From: an uncultured Lachnospiraceae bacterium
GTDB taxonomy: Bacteria > Bacillota > Clostridia > Lachnospirales > Lachnospiraceae
Direction: 5' to 3'
Assembly (NCBI GenBank): GCA_910586205.1
Contig: CAJUGD010000018.1
Coordinates: 1 to 64,000 of the forward strand
DNA: 64,000 nt
Shown here: positions 1 through 8,843 of the stretch, piece after piece
How the letters are laid out: the number at the start of each line of letters is the position of its first letter
Numbering within the stretch: the stretch's first letter is position 1
The notes under the pieces: generated by a model
What the model was told of the DNA's origin: nothing
Database searches by the model: none
The model's input: only the letters and a program-made list of their open reading frames with translations
Translations under genes and position numbers: made by a program

Positions 1-52
1 GAGCAACGGCCTTCTAAGCCGTGGGTCGGGGGTTCGAATCCCTTCAGGCTCG
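1..52 (+). tRNA. tRNA-Arg (anticodon TCT), 5' truncated
   Basis: The anticodon stem ACGGC/GCCGT (6-10 and 18-22) closes the seven-base loop CTTCTAA, giving anticodon TCT at 13-15. A T-arm with loop TTCGAAT and the 3' acceptor strand CAGGCTC follow. The 5' acceptor and most of the D-arm lie outside the window. No CCA is encoded. Confidence 0.9.
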
Positions 53-133
53 TTGCCCCCAGCACGGAGAACCGTGGTGCGGCGGTTTATGGGTATACGG
101 CAAAGCATGATAAGCTTTGTTGGTACAGCATAT

Positions 134-208
134 GGTGGGTATAGCGCAGTTGGTTAGCGCGCCAGATTGTGGCTCTGGAGGCCAAGGGTTCGAATCCCTT
201 TATCCACC
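134..208 (+). tRNA. tRNA-His (anticodon GTG)
   Basis: A complete cloverleaf can be drawn. Acceptor GTGGGTA pairs with TATCCAC, the anticodon stem CCAGA/TCTGG closes loop TTGTGGC with anticodon GTG, and the T-loop is TTCGAAT. A G at 134 faces the C at 208, which fits the extra G-1 base of tRNA-His. CCA is not encoded. Confidence 0.95.
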
Positions 209-212
209 TTAT

Positions 213-235
213 AATTCCTTCGGGAATTTTTTTTT
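213..235 (+). terminator. Rho-independent terminator after tRNA-His
   Basis: AATTCC and GGAATT pair around a TTCG tetraloop and are followed directly by a run of seven or more T. It ends the Arg-His tRNA transcript, so the tRNA-Leu downstream probably has its own promoter or relies on read-through. Confidence 0.75.
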
Positions 236-324
236 ACAATGAAAGTCTTGCCGCCGAATAAGCGGTATAGGGGGAGTGCTGTGAGACACAGATATTTGCT
301 GTAAGAATCAGGTAAAAGTAATCA

Positions 325-403
325 GCGGGTGTGGCGGAATGGCAGACGCACCAGCCTTAGGAGCTGGCGGGCAACCGTGCAGGTTCAAGTCCTGTCACCC
401 GCA
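325..403 (+). tRNA. tRNA-Leu (anticodon TAG)
   Basis: Acceptor GCGGGTG pairs with CACCCGC. The anticodon stem CCAGC/GCTGG closes loop CTTAGGA with anticodon TAG. A short variable arm and T-loop TTCAAGT follow, and A403 is the discriminator base. The size and order fit a class II leucine tRNA. Confidence 0.93.
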
Positions 404-585
404 TTGATTTCTAAAATGATTTTGGGCTTCCGTGTTATACATAATATGAGTAACTGGTTATATGCTAAAGGGTTTTTAATCTTTTAATCTGTCAAATATA
501 AATTCTTAATTTAAATGTTTAATTAAATCAATACGGAATCCGAACATCGTTGATACCATGCATAATATAATTAAGTAAATATATA

Positions 586-659
586 GATACCAGGATCAAA
601 AGGTCTGAAATTCGATAAGTGCGGCGAGATCCGGTATCAAAGGGGGCAAAAGACCTTTT
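586..659 (+). promoter_or_regulatory. Structured leader of the chemoreceptor gene: two competing stems
   Basis: The 404-710 gap has no gene. Within it GATACC-A-GGATC (586-597) can pair with GATCCGGTATC (628-638), an 11-bp stem with one bulged A. AAAAGGTCT (598-606) can pair perfectly with AGACCTTTT (651-659). The 5' arm of the second stem starts directly after the 5' arm of the first and lies in its loop, so the two stems compete or form a strained pseudoknot. A TATAAT at 566-571 could be a -10 box, but no convincing -35 is seen. The stems are read directly; that this is a regulatory RNA is inference. It does not match the c-di-GMP riboswitch classes I can recall. Confidence 0.4.
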
Positions 660-710
660 GGCCTCAACATCATATATATGAAATTTCAGGTATGAGTAAA
701 GGGGACGTTT

Positions 711-2738
711 ATGAAATTTCTTGCAGACAAAAAGCTTGCCACACGTATTAGCATTATCACAACAACCATCACATTGATCGGGCTTTTGCTGCTTTGGCTT
801 ATTGTGTCTACCAATGCGGCCTCCATGGTTAAGAATGATATTACCAATCAAATGGTTGATGCCGTAGAATCTAGGGCAGCTCTTATTAACAAGTATGTAA
901 GCTCCGCAGAAGAATATATGATAGCGTTTGCTTTGGGGAGCGAAGTGCGGGAGCTTCTCTTGGATCCGGACAATCCGGCACTGCTGAAAAAGGCTCAGAA
1001 GTATACGGAGGAGTCGGCTGCTGTTAAAGATGTTTTTGAAGGATTATACATTGCAACTCCGGATACCTATGTGCTGACCCATACCTCTGAAAATGCGATT
1101 GGAATAACTACACGGTCGGGAGAATCGCTGGAGGTATTTAAAAATACTATTTTATCCCAAGAGCGGCTGACAAATTTAGGAATTATGAAGTCTCCCGGAA
1201 CCGGCAGTATGATTATCTCTATGTATTATCCTATTTATGAGGGTCAGACATGTATCGGCTTTGTGGGGGCCGGAGTTTATGCCAGCCATCTGATGGATGC
1301 ATTGCTGAATTTGGATATGAAAGGGCTTCCCAACAGTGAATATGTATTCTTAAATGCAGAGAGCGGTGTGTATCTCTATCATGAGGATGAGGCGCTTTTG
1401 AATACAGAAACTACTGACAGCGGCTACAAGGACATAATCCGGAGAATCCAGGCAGACGGCAATACTCAGGCAGGTGTTTATACTTATCGGGACGAGAATA
1501 ATACGGATCAATTAGTGGTTTATAAATATTTAAAAGACCGAGGCTGGGTTTTTATGCTTCGGGATGACGCTTCAGAAGTCTATAGCTCTGTGGTAACGGT
1601 ACGTGTTTTAGTGGGAGTGTTGTGCGCGATTGTGGCTGCAGCGATTATTTTGATTACCCTGCTGTTTTTAAATCGGGAGGGAAAGGAGTTAATGGCTGTG
1701 GAGCGTGCAATTAGCTGTCTGGGGGATCTGAATCTTTCTGCCGATCAGGAGCTGGAGATCTTTTATGACAGGTCAGATGAGATTGGCTTAATTGCACAGA
1801 CTACCCATCGTGTGTGCGGCAGCCTGCGGAAAACGATTGACGATGTGGAGCGGATTTTAGGTGAGATAGCAAATGGAAATCTAGGTGTAAATGTTGCAGA
1901 GAATGAACATTATTATATCGGAGATTTTCAGGCTCTTTCCCAAAGTCTGAAATCAATCCATTCCAATCTGAAGAATATGATTCATGACATTTCTCAGGTT
2001 GCGAATCAAGTTGATACAAGCGCGGATCGGGTATCTACGGGAGCTCAGGTACTGTCTCAGGGAACTATGGAGCAGTCGATTTCTATTGATGGCCTGGTAT
2101 CCAATGTGACGGAAATCACATCCCAGATCCGGAACAGTACGGTTCGCTGCGGAAGTGCCAGTGAGTTAGTGGACAGAGCGGCTGGCTATGCGATTGAGGC
2201 TGATACAAAGATGGAACAGCTTGCAACGTCCACAAAAAATATAGATCAGTCTTCAGCCAAGATTGTTACGGTGATTAAAACAATAGAAGATATTGCGTTT
2301 CAGACGAATATTTTGGCATTAAATGCTGCAGTGGAGGCTGCCAGAGCCGGAACTGCCGGAAAGGGATTTTCTGTAGTGGCAGATGAAGTCCGGAATCTTG
2401 CCGCTAAATCAGCGGAAGCTGCTCAAAGTACCAACAGCTTGATCAAGCATTCTGTTCAGGATGTAAAAACAGGTACAGAATCTACAGAGCTGGCGGTTTC
2501 TGCGATGCAGGTTATTAATGACTGCATTCAAACAATTAAGACCTTAATGGATGAAATTGCAGCAGCCAGTGTTCAGCAATCTGAAATGATTGTTCGGGTA
2601 GAAGACGGAATTAAGGAAATTTCCAAGGTGGTGCAGACCAATACGGCTGCCGCTGAAGAAAGCGCTGCAGTTTCTAAAGAACTGTCAGACCAGGCAAGGA
2701 CTTTAAACAGGCTGATTAGCCGGTTTCGTATTAAATAG
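711..2738 (+). CDS. Methyl-accepting chemotaxis protein (Cache-type sensor)
   Basis: This is a transmembrane chemoreceptor that passes ligand binding outside the cell to CheA/CheW. Transmembrane helix 1 lies at about residues 11-33 and helix 2 at about 297-320, and they enclose a roughly 260-residue extracellular region of double-Cache type. A HAMP-like linker follows. The cytoplasmic signalling domain has its conserved hairpin tip near residues 520-560, with the AFQTNILALNAAVEAARAG core. The start follows an AAAGGGG ribosome binding site. The gene stands alone, between a structured leader and a strong two-way terminator. No other chemotaxis or flagellar genes are in the window except a second receptor at 41517. 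The ligand cannot be read from sequence. Confidence 0.93.
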   Translation: MKFLADKKLATRISIITTTITLIGLLLLWLIVSTNAASMVKNDITNQMVDAVESRAALINKYVSSAEEYMIAFALGSEVRELLLDPDNPALLKKAQKYTEESAAVKDVFEGLYIATPDTYVLTHTSENAIGITTRSGESLEVFKNTILSQERLTNLGIMKSPGTGSMIISMYYPIYEGQTCIGFVGAGVYASHLMDALLNLDMKGLPNSEYVFLNAESGVYLYHEDEALLNTETTDSGYKDIIRRIQADGNTQAGVYTYRDENNTDQLVVYKYLKDRGWVFMLRDDASEVYSSVVTVRVLVGVLCAIVAAAIILITLLFLNREGKELMAVERAISCLGDLNLSADQELEIFYDRSDEIGLIAQTTHRVCGSLRKTIDDVERILGEIANGNLGVNVAENEHYYIGDFQALSQSLKSIHSNLKNMIHDISQVANQVDTSADRVSTGAQVLSQGTMEQSISIDGLVSNVTEITSQIRNSTVRCGSASELVDRAAGYAIEADTKMEQLATSTKNIDQSSAKIVTVIKTIEDIAFQTNILALNAAVEAARAGTAGKGFSVVADEVRNLAAKSAEAAQSTNSLIKHSVQDVKTGTESTELAVSAMQVINDCIQTIKTLMDEIAAASVQQSEMIVRVEDGIKEISKVVQTNTAAAEESAAVSKELSDQARTLNRLISRFRIK

Positions 2739-2745
2739 CAGAAGA

Positions 2746-2800
2746 TGAATAATAATCAAACGGGACGGTGAAAAGCACCGTCCCGTTTGATTATTATTCA
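2746..2800. terminator. Bidirectional terminator, perfect 25-bp inverted repeat
   Basis: Bases 2746-2770 and 2776-2800 are exact reverse complements around the loop AAAAG. The core is ACGGGACGGTG and the outer stem is A/T-rich, which supplies the U-tract for either direction. It lies between the converging chemoreceptor and DUF4349 genes and overlaps the last codons of the latter. Confidence 0.85.
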
Positions 2801-3966
2801 CTTTTCTTTTCATCTTCAGGGGATGGATCTGCTGCTTTTGTTTCTGCTTTGGCATCTGAGTGTTTTGGCCTTTTTCTGAAAGATATTTTTTTCGGCTTTA
2901 GATCCTTTGCCTTTAAAGAAGCGAACAGCCTGACAAAGAGTATGATGGCTCCGATTACAGCAAAAAGGACCACTAAAGCAGGAATGTGGGAGATAAACCA
3001 AACAAAAATATCCGTGATGTTTTGTCCTACATTCTCCAGGTTGCGGATAAAGCCTTTCTGAATGCGGGCTGCAACAGAGTCAGGTACAGTGGGAGTAAAT
3101 ACCGTTACTTCGGAGATATCGATTGTAACAGTACTGTAATCTACCTGATTGTCATAGGTTCGAAGCTGGGATTCAAAGCATTCCAGTTCATAGCGGATTT
3201 CTGAAAGACGTTCCTCTAAAGCAATGACAGCCTCTAAGGTGTCAGCTTTCTCCAAAAGCTCCCATAAACGTTCTTGTTCAATGGTCAGGGATTTTTTTCG
3301 GCTTTGCATATCCGTGTATTGCAGGGTAATGTCCTGAACGTTTTCTGAACGGTTGGTAATATTGCTCTGCTGGCTCATCTGAGAGAGAAAACCGTCTAAT
3401 TTTTCAGACGGAATCCGAACCGTCAGATAGGCATATCTTCTTCGATCAGGGGAATAGGAAAGACTGGATCCGCTGATATCAGACTGCTGAATATAGCCTC
3501 CCTGTGAGGTGACAGACTGCTGGATAGAGGACAGAAGCTTGTCAAAATCTGTGGTTTCCACACTGAGGCTGACTGTGCGGATCAGCTTTCGGCTGACATT
3601 CGGGGTGGATGAAGGCTGGCTGGAATCAGCGCTGTTGCCACTCTGCGATGAGGAAGTGGTATCTGCAGAATTACCATACTCTCCATCATAGCTGCGGTTA
3701 ACAGGCATCCACAGCTCATCATCAGAAAAATCTTCCTCATAGTAGGGGGCTGCAGCCTCGTCCATAGCCATGGCTGCAGCCGTCTCGGCTTCGTACATAG
3801 CAGGAGCTTCTGCAGGAACGGCATCATAACCTGCGCCATAGTCATAATATAGATTGTCAGCGCTGGATTTGGACTTGGACGTGCCGCCGCTGCATGCAGT
3901 CACAGAACAGGCAGCCAACAAAGCGGCAAAAGTAATGGCAGCAGATTTTAAATACTTTTTTTTCAT
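2794..3966 (-). CDS. DUF4349-domain lipoprotein
   Basis: This is a predicted lipoprotein of unknown function. A signal peptide ends at a lipobox (LAAC at Cys20 or VTAC at Cys25). A low-complexity Ala/Glu/Tyr- and Ser-rich linker follows to about residue 125. The DUF4349 region is at about 125-320 (RKLIRTVSLSVETTDFDKLL start) and includes a coiled-coil stretch. One transmembrane helix lies near 325-345, and a Lys-rich cytoplasmic tail completes the 390 residues. Having both a lipobox and a C-terminal helix is common in this family. The start has a GGGAGGT ribosome binding site. It is read alone toward the shared terminator at 2746. Confidence 0.85.
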   Translation of the reverse strand: MKKKYLKSAAITFAALLAACSVTACSGGTSKSKSSADNLYYDYGAGYDAVPAEAPAMYEAETAAAMAMDEAAAPYYEEDFSDDELWMPVNRSYDGEYGNSADTTSSSQSGNSADSSQPSSTPNVSRKLIRTVSLSVETTDFDKLLSSIQQSVTSQGGYIQQSDISGSSLSYSPDRRRYAYLTVRIPSEKLDGFLSQMSQQSNITNRSENVQDITLQYTDMQSRKKSLTIEQERLWELLEKADTLEAVIALEERLSEIRYELECFESQLRTYDNQVDYSTVTIDISEVTVFTPTVPDSVAARIQKGFIRNLENVGQNITDIFVWFISHIPALVVLFAVIGAIILFVRLFASLKAKDLKPKKISFRKRPKHSDAKAETKAADPSPEDEKKSE

Positions 3967-4190
3967 AAAAATTACCTCCCTCTTGTTTCTGTACTCTTGG
4001 AATCTCTTTTATACCTGTCTTTGTGGCTGATTTTCAAGTTTAATCAACATATGTTCCACATGTGCCTCAAAAATTTATACATATCTGAGAAAGAGACTAT
4101 GGGAGTACATCTATTTACTATTGTTCTATATATGATACGGATGAGAGCGGTAGGATTTATGGAGGAAATTAAAAATTTATGGATTATTAG

Positions 4191-4225
4191 GATAAAGCGG
4201 GGTTCTGTCAGAATCCCCGCTTATC
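4191..4225 (-). terminator. Terminator after the unknown minus-strand gene
   Basis: GATA(A)AGCGGGG pairs with CCCCGCTTATC with a short inner stem TTC/GAA. It lies 15 bases past the stop codon of the minus-strand gene. On that strand it is followed by a T-rich stretch. The rest of the gap to 3966 (mostly A/T-rich) shows nothing I can name. Confidence 0.6.
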
Positions 4226-4239
4226 TTGAAATCGGAATA

Positions 4240-5238
4240 TTAACTTTGAATATCAATCGTGGATATAGAAGCAGATTCTCCTGTATACATGTTCTGTACG
4301 TACGCCGATTTAGCCTTTGAACGCCGGACCTTCTGAGCCTCTGGCGTCAGCTCAGCCTCTACACGGGTTTTCTTGGAGGCAAGGAGAAGCTCCCTGGCCT
4401 TTGCTAGTTTGGCGTCGGCTGACTTTTGGCTGGCTGACAGTGCAGCGTCTTTTCTGGCCGATGAAAGCGGGGCAGGATCTGCTTTAGCCGCAGCTTCAGC
4501 GGTATGAGCCGCAGCGCTGGGTGTGTCTGAAGACGGAGAGTCTGTGGTTTTATCCTGATCCGTGCTGGTTTGTTCTGTTTGGACCTGAGAATCTTCGGAA
4601 TCTTTTTCGTCAACAGCCGTATCCTTCTGGTCTTTGGTCTCGCCTTTCATCTCGGCTTCTTTTGCTTCTTTCAGATCTTTTTCTGCTTTTCTCTTTTCTG
4701 CCTCAGTGGGAAGCTTGCTGTACTCACCGCTCTGCGCAAATTTGGTGGTAGCGTCTGTGACGGAGGAAACCTTTTGATGTTCTTGCATGGTAAGCTTTAA
4801 TTTCTCACCGTCAGGGATATTGGGATTATTGTTGACCTCTCTGACCCGGTCTAGGGAAGAAGCCATCTGGGAAGCTTTAAGGCGCTGGACTTCTTCTTTG
4901 GTCTTGCAGTTTTTAAGTCTCTGCTCATATGCCTTGCGCTCCATCTCCATGGCTTTCACATGTTGGTAGGTCTCCGGATCATTCTTTTTTAAATACTCTA
5001 ATTCAGAGGAAGAAAGCCGTTTGCCGGCATTCAGCTTTGAGCGGATACCGTTTAAGACTGCCTGTTTGGAACGGTTGGAGGCTGCGCCGATACCTCCTGC
5101 TTCTTTCCGGAGCTGTTCAGCAATGGAGGTGGTGCCGTCTGCAGAATAATCGCCTTTTGACTTTTTCTGTTCCCATTTCATCTGCATCTTCATGTTAGAG
5201 GCATAGGTGTGCAGGGAACCCATCATCATAATACTCAT
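4240..5238 (-). CDS. Uncharacterised charged, low-complexity protein
   Basis: I do not recognise this 332-residue protein. It has no signal peptide or membrane helix. Residues 1-150 are probably helical with mixed charge (AEQLRKEAGGIGAASNRSKQ; SSSELEYLKKNDPETYQHVK). Residues about 185-260 are an acidic, Lys/Glu/Asp/Thr/Ser-rich linker. The C-terminal 70 residues are again basic and helical (AKARELLLASKKTRVEAELT). A strong AAAAGGGGGG ribosome binding site supports the start. Codon use is like that of its neighbours. It is transcribed alone with its own terminator, so context gives no functional hint. Confidence 0.75.
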   Translation of the reverse strand: MSIMMMGSLHTYASNMKMQMKWEQKKSKGDYSADGTTSIAEQLRKEAGGIGAASNRSKQAVLNGIRSKLNAGKRLSSSELEYLKKNDPETYQHVKAMEMERKAYEQRLKNCKTKEEVQRLKASQMASSLDRVREVNNNPNIPDGEKLKLTMQEHQKVSSVTDATTKFAQSGEYSKLPTEAEKRKAEKDLKEAKEAEMKGETKDQKDTAVDEKDSEDSQVQTEQTSTDQDKTTDSPSSDTPSAAAHTAEAAAKADPAPLSSARKDAALSASQKSADAKLAKARELLLASKKTRVEAELTPEAQKVRRSKAKSAYVQNMYTGESASISTIDIQS

Positions 5239-5465
5239 AAAAATCCCCCCTTTTTTGATTGGGTAATCTTCTGCTTTAAACGAAAAATCGCATTTTAGTC
5301 ATCTGCAGGCAGGTAGGAAAAGCAGCAAAACAGGAAACAAAATTTATATGGTATATATCGGCATTTTTAAAAGAGCCTTAAGCAAACCTTGATTTTTTGC
5401 TGTTTTTTACATATACTGAATGGGAAAAGAGAGGCCGAATGAAAGGTGGCGGGAAGGGGAAAACG

Positions 5466-6632
5466 ATGATACATTTACTTTTGGGGGTTATCTATTTGTC
5501 TTTTATCAGCTTAGGGCTTCCGGATTCGCTGTTGGGGGCAGCGTGGCCCTCTATGTATGGGGAATTTGGAGTTCCGGTTTCCTGGGCAGGGGCTGTCTCC
5601 ATGCTGATTGCGGTCAGTACGGTTATCTCCAGCCTTCTGAGTGACCGGCTTACCCGCAGGATGGGAACCGGAAAGGTTACGGCAATCAGCGTGGCTATGA
5701 CGGCGGCTGCCCTCTATGGATTTTCTGTGAGCCGTTCTTTTTGGATGCTGTGCGTGTGGGCAGTGCCTTATGGGCTGGGGGCAGGAAGTGTGGATGCCTC
5801 GCTTAACAATTACGTGGCGCTTCATTATGCAAGTTGTCATATGAGCTGGCTTCACTGTATGTGGGGAGTCGGGGCCTCCTTGGGACCATATATTATGGGG
5901 TATGCCCTGAGTATGGGCATGGGATGGCATATGGGATATCGCATGATTTCCGTTCTGCAGATCGTATTGACTGTTTTATTGGCAGCAGCCCTTCCTCTAT
6001 GGAGAAGGGGTGGGGGCAGATATGAAGAAAAGGAAGAAAGCGGGGAGGTTCTTTCTGTTTGCCAAATTGCAGGGATTCCCGGAGCTAAGGCAGCAATGGC
6101 GTCATTTTTCTTTTATTGCGCCTTGGAACAGACTGCGGGCCTTTGGGGAAGCAGTTACCTGGCCCTTTATGGAGGTTTTAGCCCTAAAGAGGCAGCGCGT
6201 TTTGCCGGATTATTTTTTATTGGAATTACAGTGGGAAGGGCAGTCAGCGGAGTTTTGACCGTGTGGATAAATGATGCAAAAATGATTCGGCTGGGACTCT
6301 TAGGGGGAGGTCTTGGAATTGCGGCTCTTTTATTTCCGGGGGGAAGGCTTGCACTGGCTGGCCTGGTACTTTTGGGATTGGGCTGTGCTCCTGTATATCC
6401 CTGCCTGATGCATGCAGCTCCGGAGTATTTTGGGGCAGATCGGTCTCAGGCTATTATCGGGGTGCAGATGGCCAGCGCTTATGTGGGCATCTGTCTGATG
6501 CCGCCGCTTTTTGGGGTGATTGCCGAGCGGTTGGGAATCGGATTGTTTCCTGTGTGGCTGCTGATATTATTGGCGGCAATGGGAGCGGTGCATGAAGGGC
6601 TGCTGAAGAAATGCAGGCTGGTACAGCCATGA
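5466..6632 (+). CDS. MFS transporter
   Basis: This is a 12-helix major facilitator superfamily permease, 388 residues from the chosen start. The first helix carries the motif YLSFISLGLPDSLLGAAWPS, known from a sugar/drug-exporter-like MFS group in Firmicutes. The cytoplasmic loop after helix 2 has the motif-A-like SDRLTRRMGTGK. The frame stays open upstream to 5397, and an ATG at 5439 is also possible. I prefer the ATG at 5466 because it follows AAGGGG at proper spacing and family members begin at this point. The gene is not coupled to the PadR operon downstream, which has its own promoter. Substrate unknown. Confidence 0.85.
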   Translation: MIHLLLGVIYLSFISLGLPDSLLGAAWPSMYGEFGVPVSWAGAVSMLIAVSTVISSLLSDRLTRRMGTGKVTAISVAMTAAALYGFSVSRSFWMLCVWAVPYGLGAGSVDASLNNYVALHYASCHMSWLHCMWGVGASLGPYIMGYALSMGMGWHMGYRMISVLQIVLTVLLAAALPLWRRGGGRYEEKEESGEVLSVCQIAGIPGAKAAMASFFFYCALEQTAGLWGSSYLALYGGFSPKEAARFAGLFFIGITVGRAVSGVLTVWINDAKMIRLGLLGGGLGIAALLFPGGRLALAGLVLLGLGCAPVYPCLMHAAPEYFGADRSQAIIGVQMASAYVGICLMPPLFGVIAERLGIGLFPVWLLILLAAMGAVHEGLLKKCRLVQP

Positions 6633-6708
6633 AAGGGAAATTGTATAACATAGACACGCTCTAGAGCTTCATAGCAGATAGATAAATTTAAAGTGTTTGC
6701 TCTAGTAC

Positions 6709-6737
6709 TTGACATTACATAGTAGTAGGTGTAATAT
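6709..6737 (+). promoter_or_regulatory. Sigma-A promoter of the PadR operon
   Basis: TTGACA (6709-6714) and TAATAT (6732-6737) are separated by exactly 17 bases. ACATAGTA and ATATAGTA occur as an imperfect direct repeat in and after the spacer, and could be part of the PadR operator (inference). Confidence 0.8.
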
Positions 6738-6799
6738 AGTATCAGGTAATAACAAAGTGCTGATGCAGAGTATGACACTATAGAAAGGTATGGGAGATC

Positions 6800-7120
6800 A
6801 TGAATGCGCAGTTTAAGAAAGGGGTGCTGGAGCTGATTGTGTTGGAATCGGTTCGGCAAAGGGATATGTATGGATATGAGCTGGTGGAGGAGGTATCTAA
6901 GGTGGTGGATGTAAATGAGGGCACCATTTATCCGCTGCTGAAGCGTCTGACCAATGAACATTATTTTGAGACTTATCTGAGGGAATCTAAGGAGGGACCG
7001 CCCAGAAAGTATTATCATTTAACAGCAGCAGGTGTGTTGTACCGGGATTCTCTGGAAAAGGAGTGGAACGAACTGACGGAGAAAGTAGGAGGATTTTTGG
7101 AGGAGTGCCGAAATGGATAA
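6800..7120 (+). CDS. PadR family transcriptional regulator
   Basis: This small (106-residue) winged-helix repressor has the PadR hallmarks. The N-terminal helices run FKKGVLELIVLESVRQRDMYGYELVEE, written here in parts: FKKGVLELIVL, then RDMYGYELVEE. The recognition segment is EGTIYPLLKRL, and the wing has GPPRKYYHLTAAG. PadR proteins of this size bind as dimers and usually repress their own operon. The stop codon region overlaps the next gene by 8 bases, so the two are translationally coupled. The promoter at 6709 serves all three genes up to the terminator at 8791. The inducing signal is unknown. Confidence 0.93.
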   Translation: MNAQFKKGVLELIVLESVRQRDMYGYELVEEVSKVVDVNEGTIYPLLKRLTNEHYFETYLRESKEGPPRKYYHLTAAGVLYRDSLEKEWNELTEKVGGFLEECRNG

Positions 7121-8054
7121 AAAGACATTTATCAGGGAACTGAAGCTGGCGCTGTCTGTTCTTAAGCAGGAGGAACTGGATGATATTATCAGCGAATATG
7201 AACAGCACATTGATATGAAGCAGGCAAACGGGCTTACAGAGGAAGATGCGATTGCGGATTTTGGGAGCTTAAATGAACTTGCAGCGGAGATTTTGGAGGC
7301 TTATCATGTGCGCGCTGATTATGCGGCAGGGAAGAAGGGGCAGAAGTATTTTCCCCAAAAGGAACAGAAAAGCTATGAGCCAGGAAAAATAGGATCTTTG
7401 TGTGCCAAGGCAGGTGCTGCCGTGACACAGGGAGCCGGCAAAGCGGGAAGATGGCTGTGGGGAATTTTGCTGTTTTGGAAAGCTGCTTTTGGAAAGACGG
7501 TTTTTTGGATCAGGAATCGATGGGAGAATCCTATGGATTATGAGGGGGAGATGGAAAACGGCCAGGACAAAAAGGAAGATTGCATTAAGGAGCAAAAGGA
7601 CATAAAGACTTTGATTTTGGACAGGGAGGAAGAAGGGGAGACGGAGGCTGAGGAACTTTGTGAAAGCAAGAGGAACCAATTCCCAAGAAGAAGCCGCAGA
7701 AAAACCGGGATGGGCCGGGCTTTGCTGGATGGTATAAGGTCTGTATCTGGTAAGGTTATAGGACTTTTGGAAAACGTATGCCGGCTTGGGATCCGGGCGG
7801 CGTTTTGGGGATTTCGTATGGTCTGGAACAGTGCCTGTATAGGATTTGCCCTGTTTTGCGGATGCTTTGGTCTGCTGTGCCTGTATTGCATGGGGCTTTT
7901 AACCGTGCTTTTGCTGCAGGGATATCCTTTGGCGGGGCTGTCATTAGGATGTGCAGGCTTGGTGATGTGCTCTTTTTCAGCGGCATTATTGAGCATTACT
8001 ATGGTTTTAAAGGGCAGGAATAGAAAAAAGGCGGAGGACAGGGAGCATGCGTAA
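7113..8054 (+). CDS. DUF1700 (HAAS-domain) membrane protein
   Basis: The first 75 residues match the HAAS/DUF1700 helical domain (FIRELKLALSVLKQEELDDI, then ISEYEQHIDMKQANGLTEED). This domain is found in membrane proteins encoded next to PadR regulators and is thought to act as a regulatory partner. A long charged linker follows (residues about 75-225). Two or more hydrophobic segments lie at about 230-300, so the C-terminus is membrane-embedded. Start and stop overlap the neighbouring genes by 8 bases each, giving a tightly coupled three-gene operon. The exact function is unknown. Confidence 0.85.
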   Translation: MDKKTFIRELKLALSVLKQEELDDIISEYEQHIDMKQANGLTEEDAIADFGSLNELAAEILEAYHVRADYAAGKKGQKYFPQKEQKSYEPGKIGSLCAKAGAAVTQGAGKAGRWLWGILLFWKAAFGKTVFWIRNRWENPMDYEGEMENGQDKKEDCIKEQKDIKTLILDREEEGETEAEELCESKRNQFPRRSRRKTGMGRALLDGIRSVSGKVIGLLENVCRLGIRAAFWGFRMVWNSACIGFALFCGCFGLLCLYCMGLLTVLLLQGYPLAGLSLGCAGLVMCSFSAALLSITMVLKGRNRKKAEDREHA

Positions 8055-8772
8055 AATGCAGAAGATTTTGCTGGGAATATTTTTGGGAGGAGTGCTTTTG
8101 GGAGGCATTGGGACGGGAGTGGCCTTGGTGGAATATTCTTCTCTGGCATATGGCGGGGAGAAAATCATTGGGGAGGAAAGTCTGGTGACCCGAGAGATTG
8201 ATTATGTCTTTGTGCCCGGAGAGGAGAGCATTAATATTGTCAGCGGGTATTGGGCAGACGGAGTAGAGGTGGATGATACGGTACCGGAAGGGGTAGTCCG
8301 GTATGAGGTCATTTATAACAAAAACACAGTGGAGCCAACCGTGTGTTCCTGGGAAGCCGGTGAAGCGGAGAAGGAGGCATGGGAGGATAGTGAGGAAGAT
8401 ATAGGGGAAGCTGAGAGTGCGGGGGATGGAGAGTCTTGGGAGGATACCGCAGAGCTTGCTGTGGTGATGCAGGAAGAAGATGAGACAAACCTTCAGGATG
8501 ATGTGGAAGGGGACGCAGACTTTACCGCGTCAGGGACTGAAAACAGCAGATCTGCGAAGATTAAGCAGACTTATTTGGAGCTGCAGATCCGGTATATACA
8601 CAGTGATTTTGCGCTGTTTATGGAATACAAAGACCAAATTCTTGCAGAGCTTAAGCAGAAGAAGCTTTTTGACTACCAGGTAAGTTATGTTAAGGAGGTA
8701 AGAATCAGGGCCAATTCTAAAACCATGCCATATATTCGCAGCCAAAGTACAAAATATTCGGTTTATCGTTAA
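8047..8772 (+). CDS. Membrane-anchored acidic protein of a PadR/DUF1700 operon
   Basis: This 241-residue protein has one N-terminal transmembrane helix (residues about 7-29) and an extracytoplasmic part. An acidic, Glu-rich insert lies at about residues 100-165. In many Firmicutes operons the gene after PadR and DUF1700 encodes a DUF4097-type beta-helical surface protein. The position and the VTREIDYVFVPGEESINIVS segment suggest a diverged relative, but I do not see a clear DUF4097 repeat. It is the last gene before a terminator. Confidence 0.7.
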   Translation: MRKMQKILLGIFLGGVLLGGIGTGVALVEYSSLAYGGEKIIGEESLVTREIDYVFVPGEESINIVSGYWADGVEVDDTVPEGVVRYEVIYNKNTVEPTVCSWEAGEAEKEAWEDSEEDIGEAESAGDGESWEDTAELAVVMQEEDETNLQDDVEGDADFTASGTENSRSAKIKQTYLELQIRYIHSDFALFMEYKDQILAELKQKKLFDYQVSYVKEVRIRANSKTMPYIRSQSTKYSVYR

Positions 8773-8790
8773 TATATCTGTTTTTAGCGG

Positions 8791-8829
8791 AATGCGGCTT
8801 CTGGGATTTTGTAAAGAAGCCGCATTTTT
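8791..8829 (+). terminator. Terminator of the PadR operon
   Basis: AATGCGGCTTC (8791-8801) pairs with GAAGCCGCATT (8816-8826) and is followed by T residues. The mntP gene on the other strand ends just beyond it at 8844. Confidence 0.85.
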
Positions 8830-8843
8830 AAACCAAAAAGATT

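Noticed and set aside
586..659. A c-di-GMP riboswitch in front of the chemoreceptor
   Set aside because: Such riboswitches are common at clostridial chemoreceptors, but the conserved bases of class I (GEMM) or class II are not visible; only unassigned competing stems are.
3997..4320. Plus-strand open frame of 107 residues in the gap after the lipoprotein gene
   Set aside because: It runs into the end of the opposite gene and over its terminator, has no good ribosome binding site, and shows no domain.
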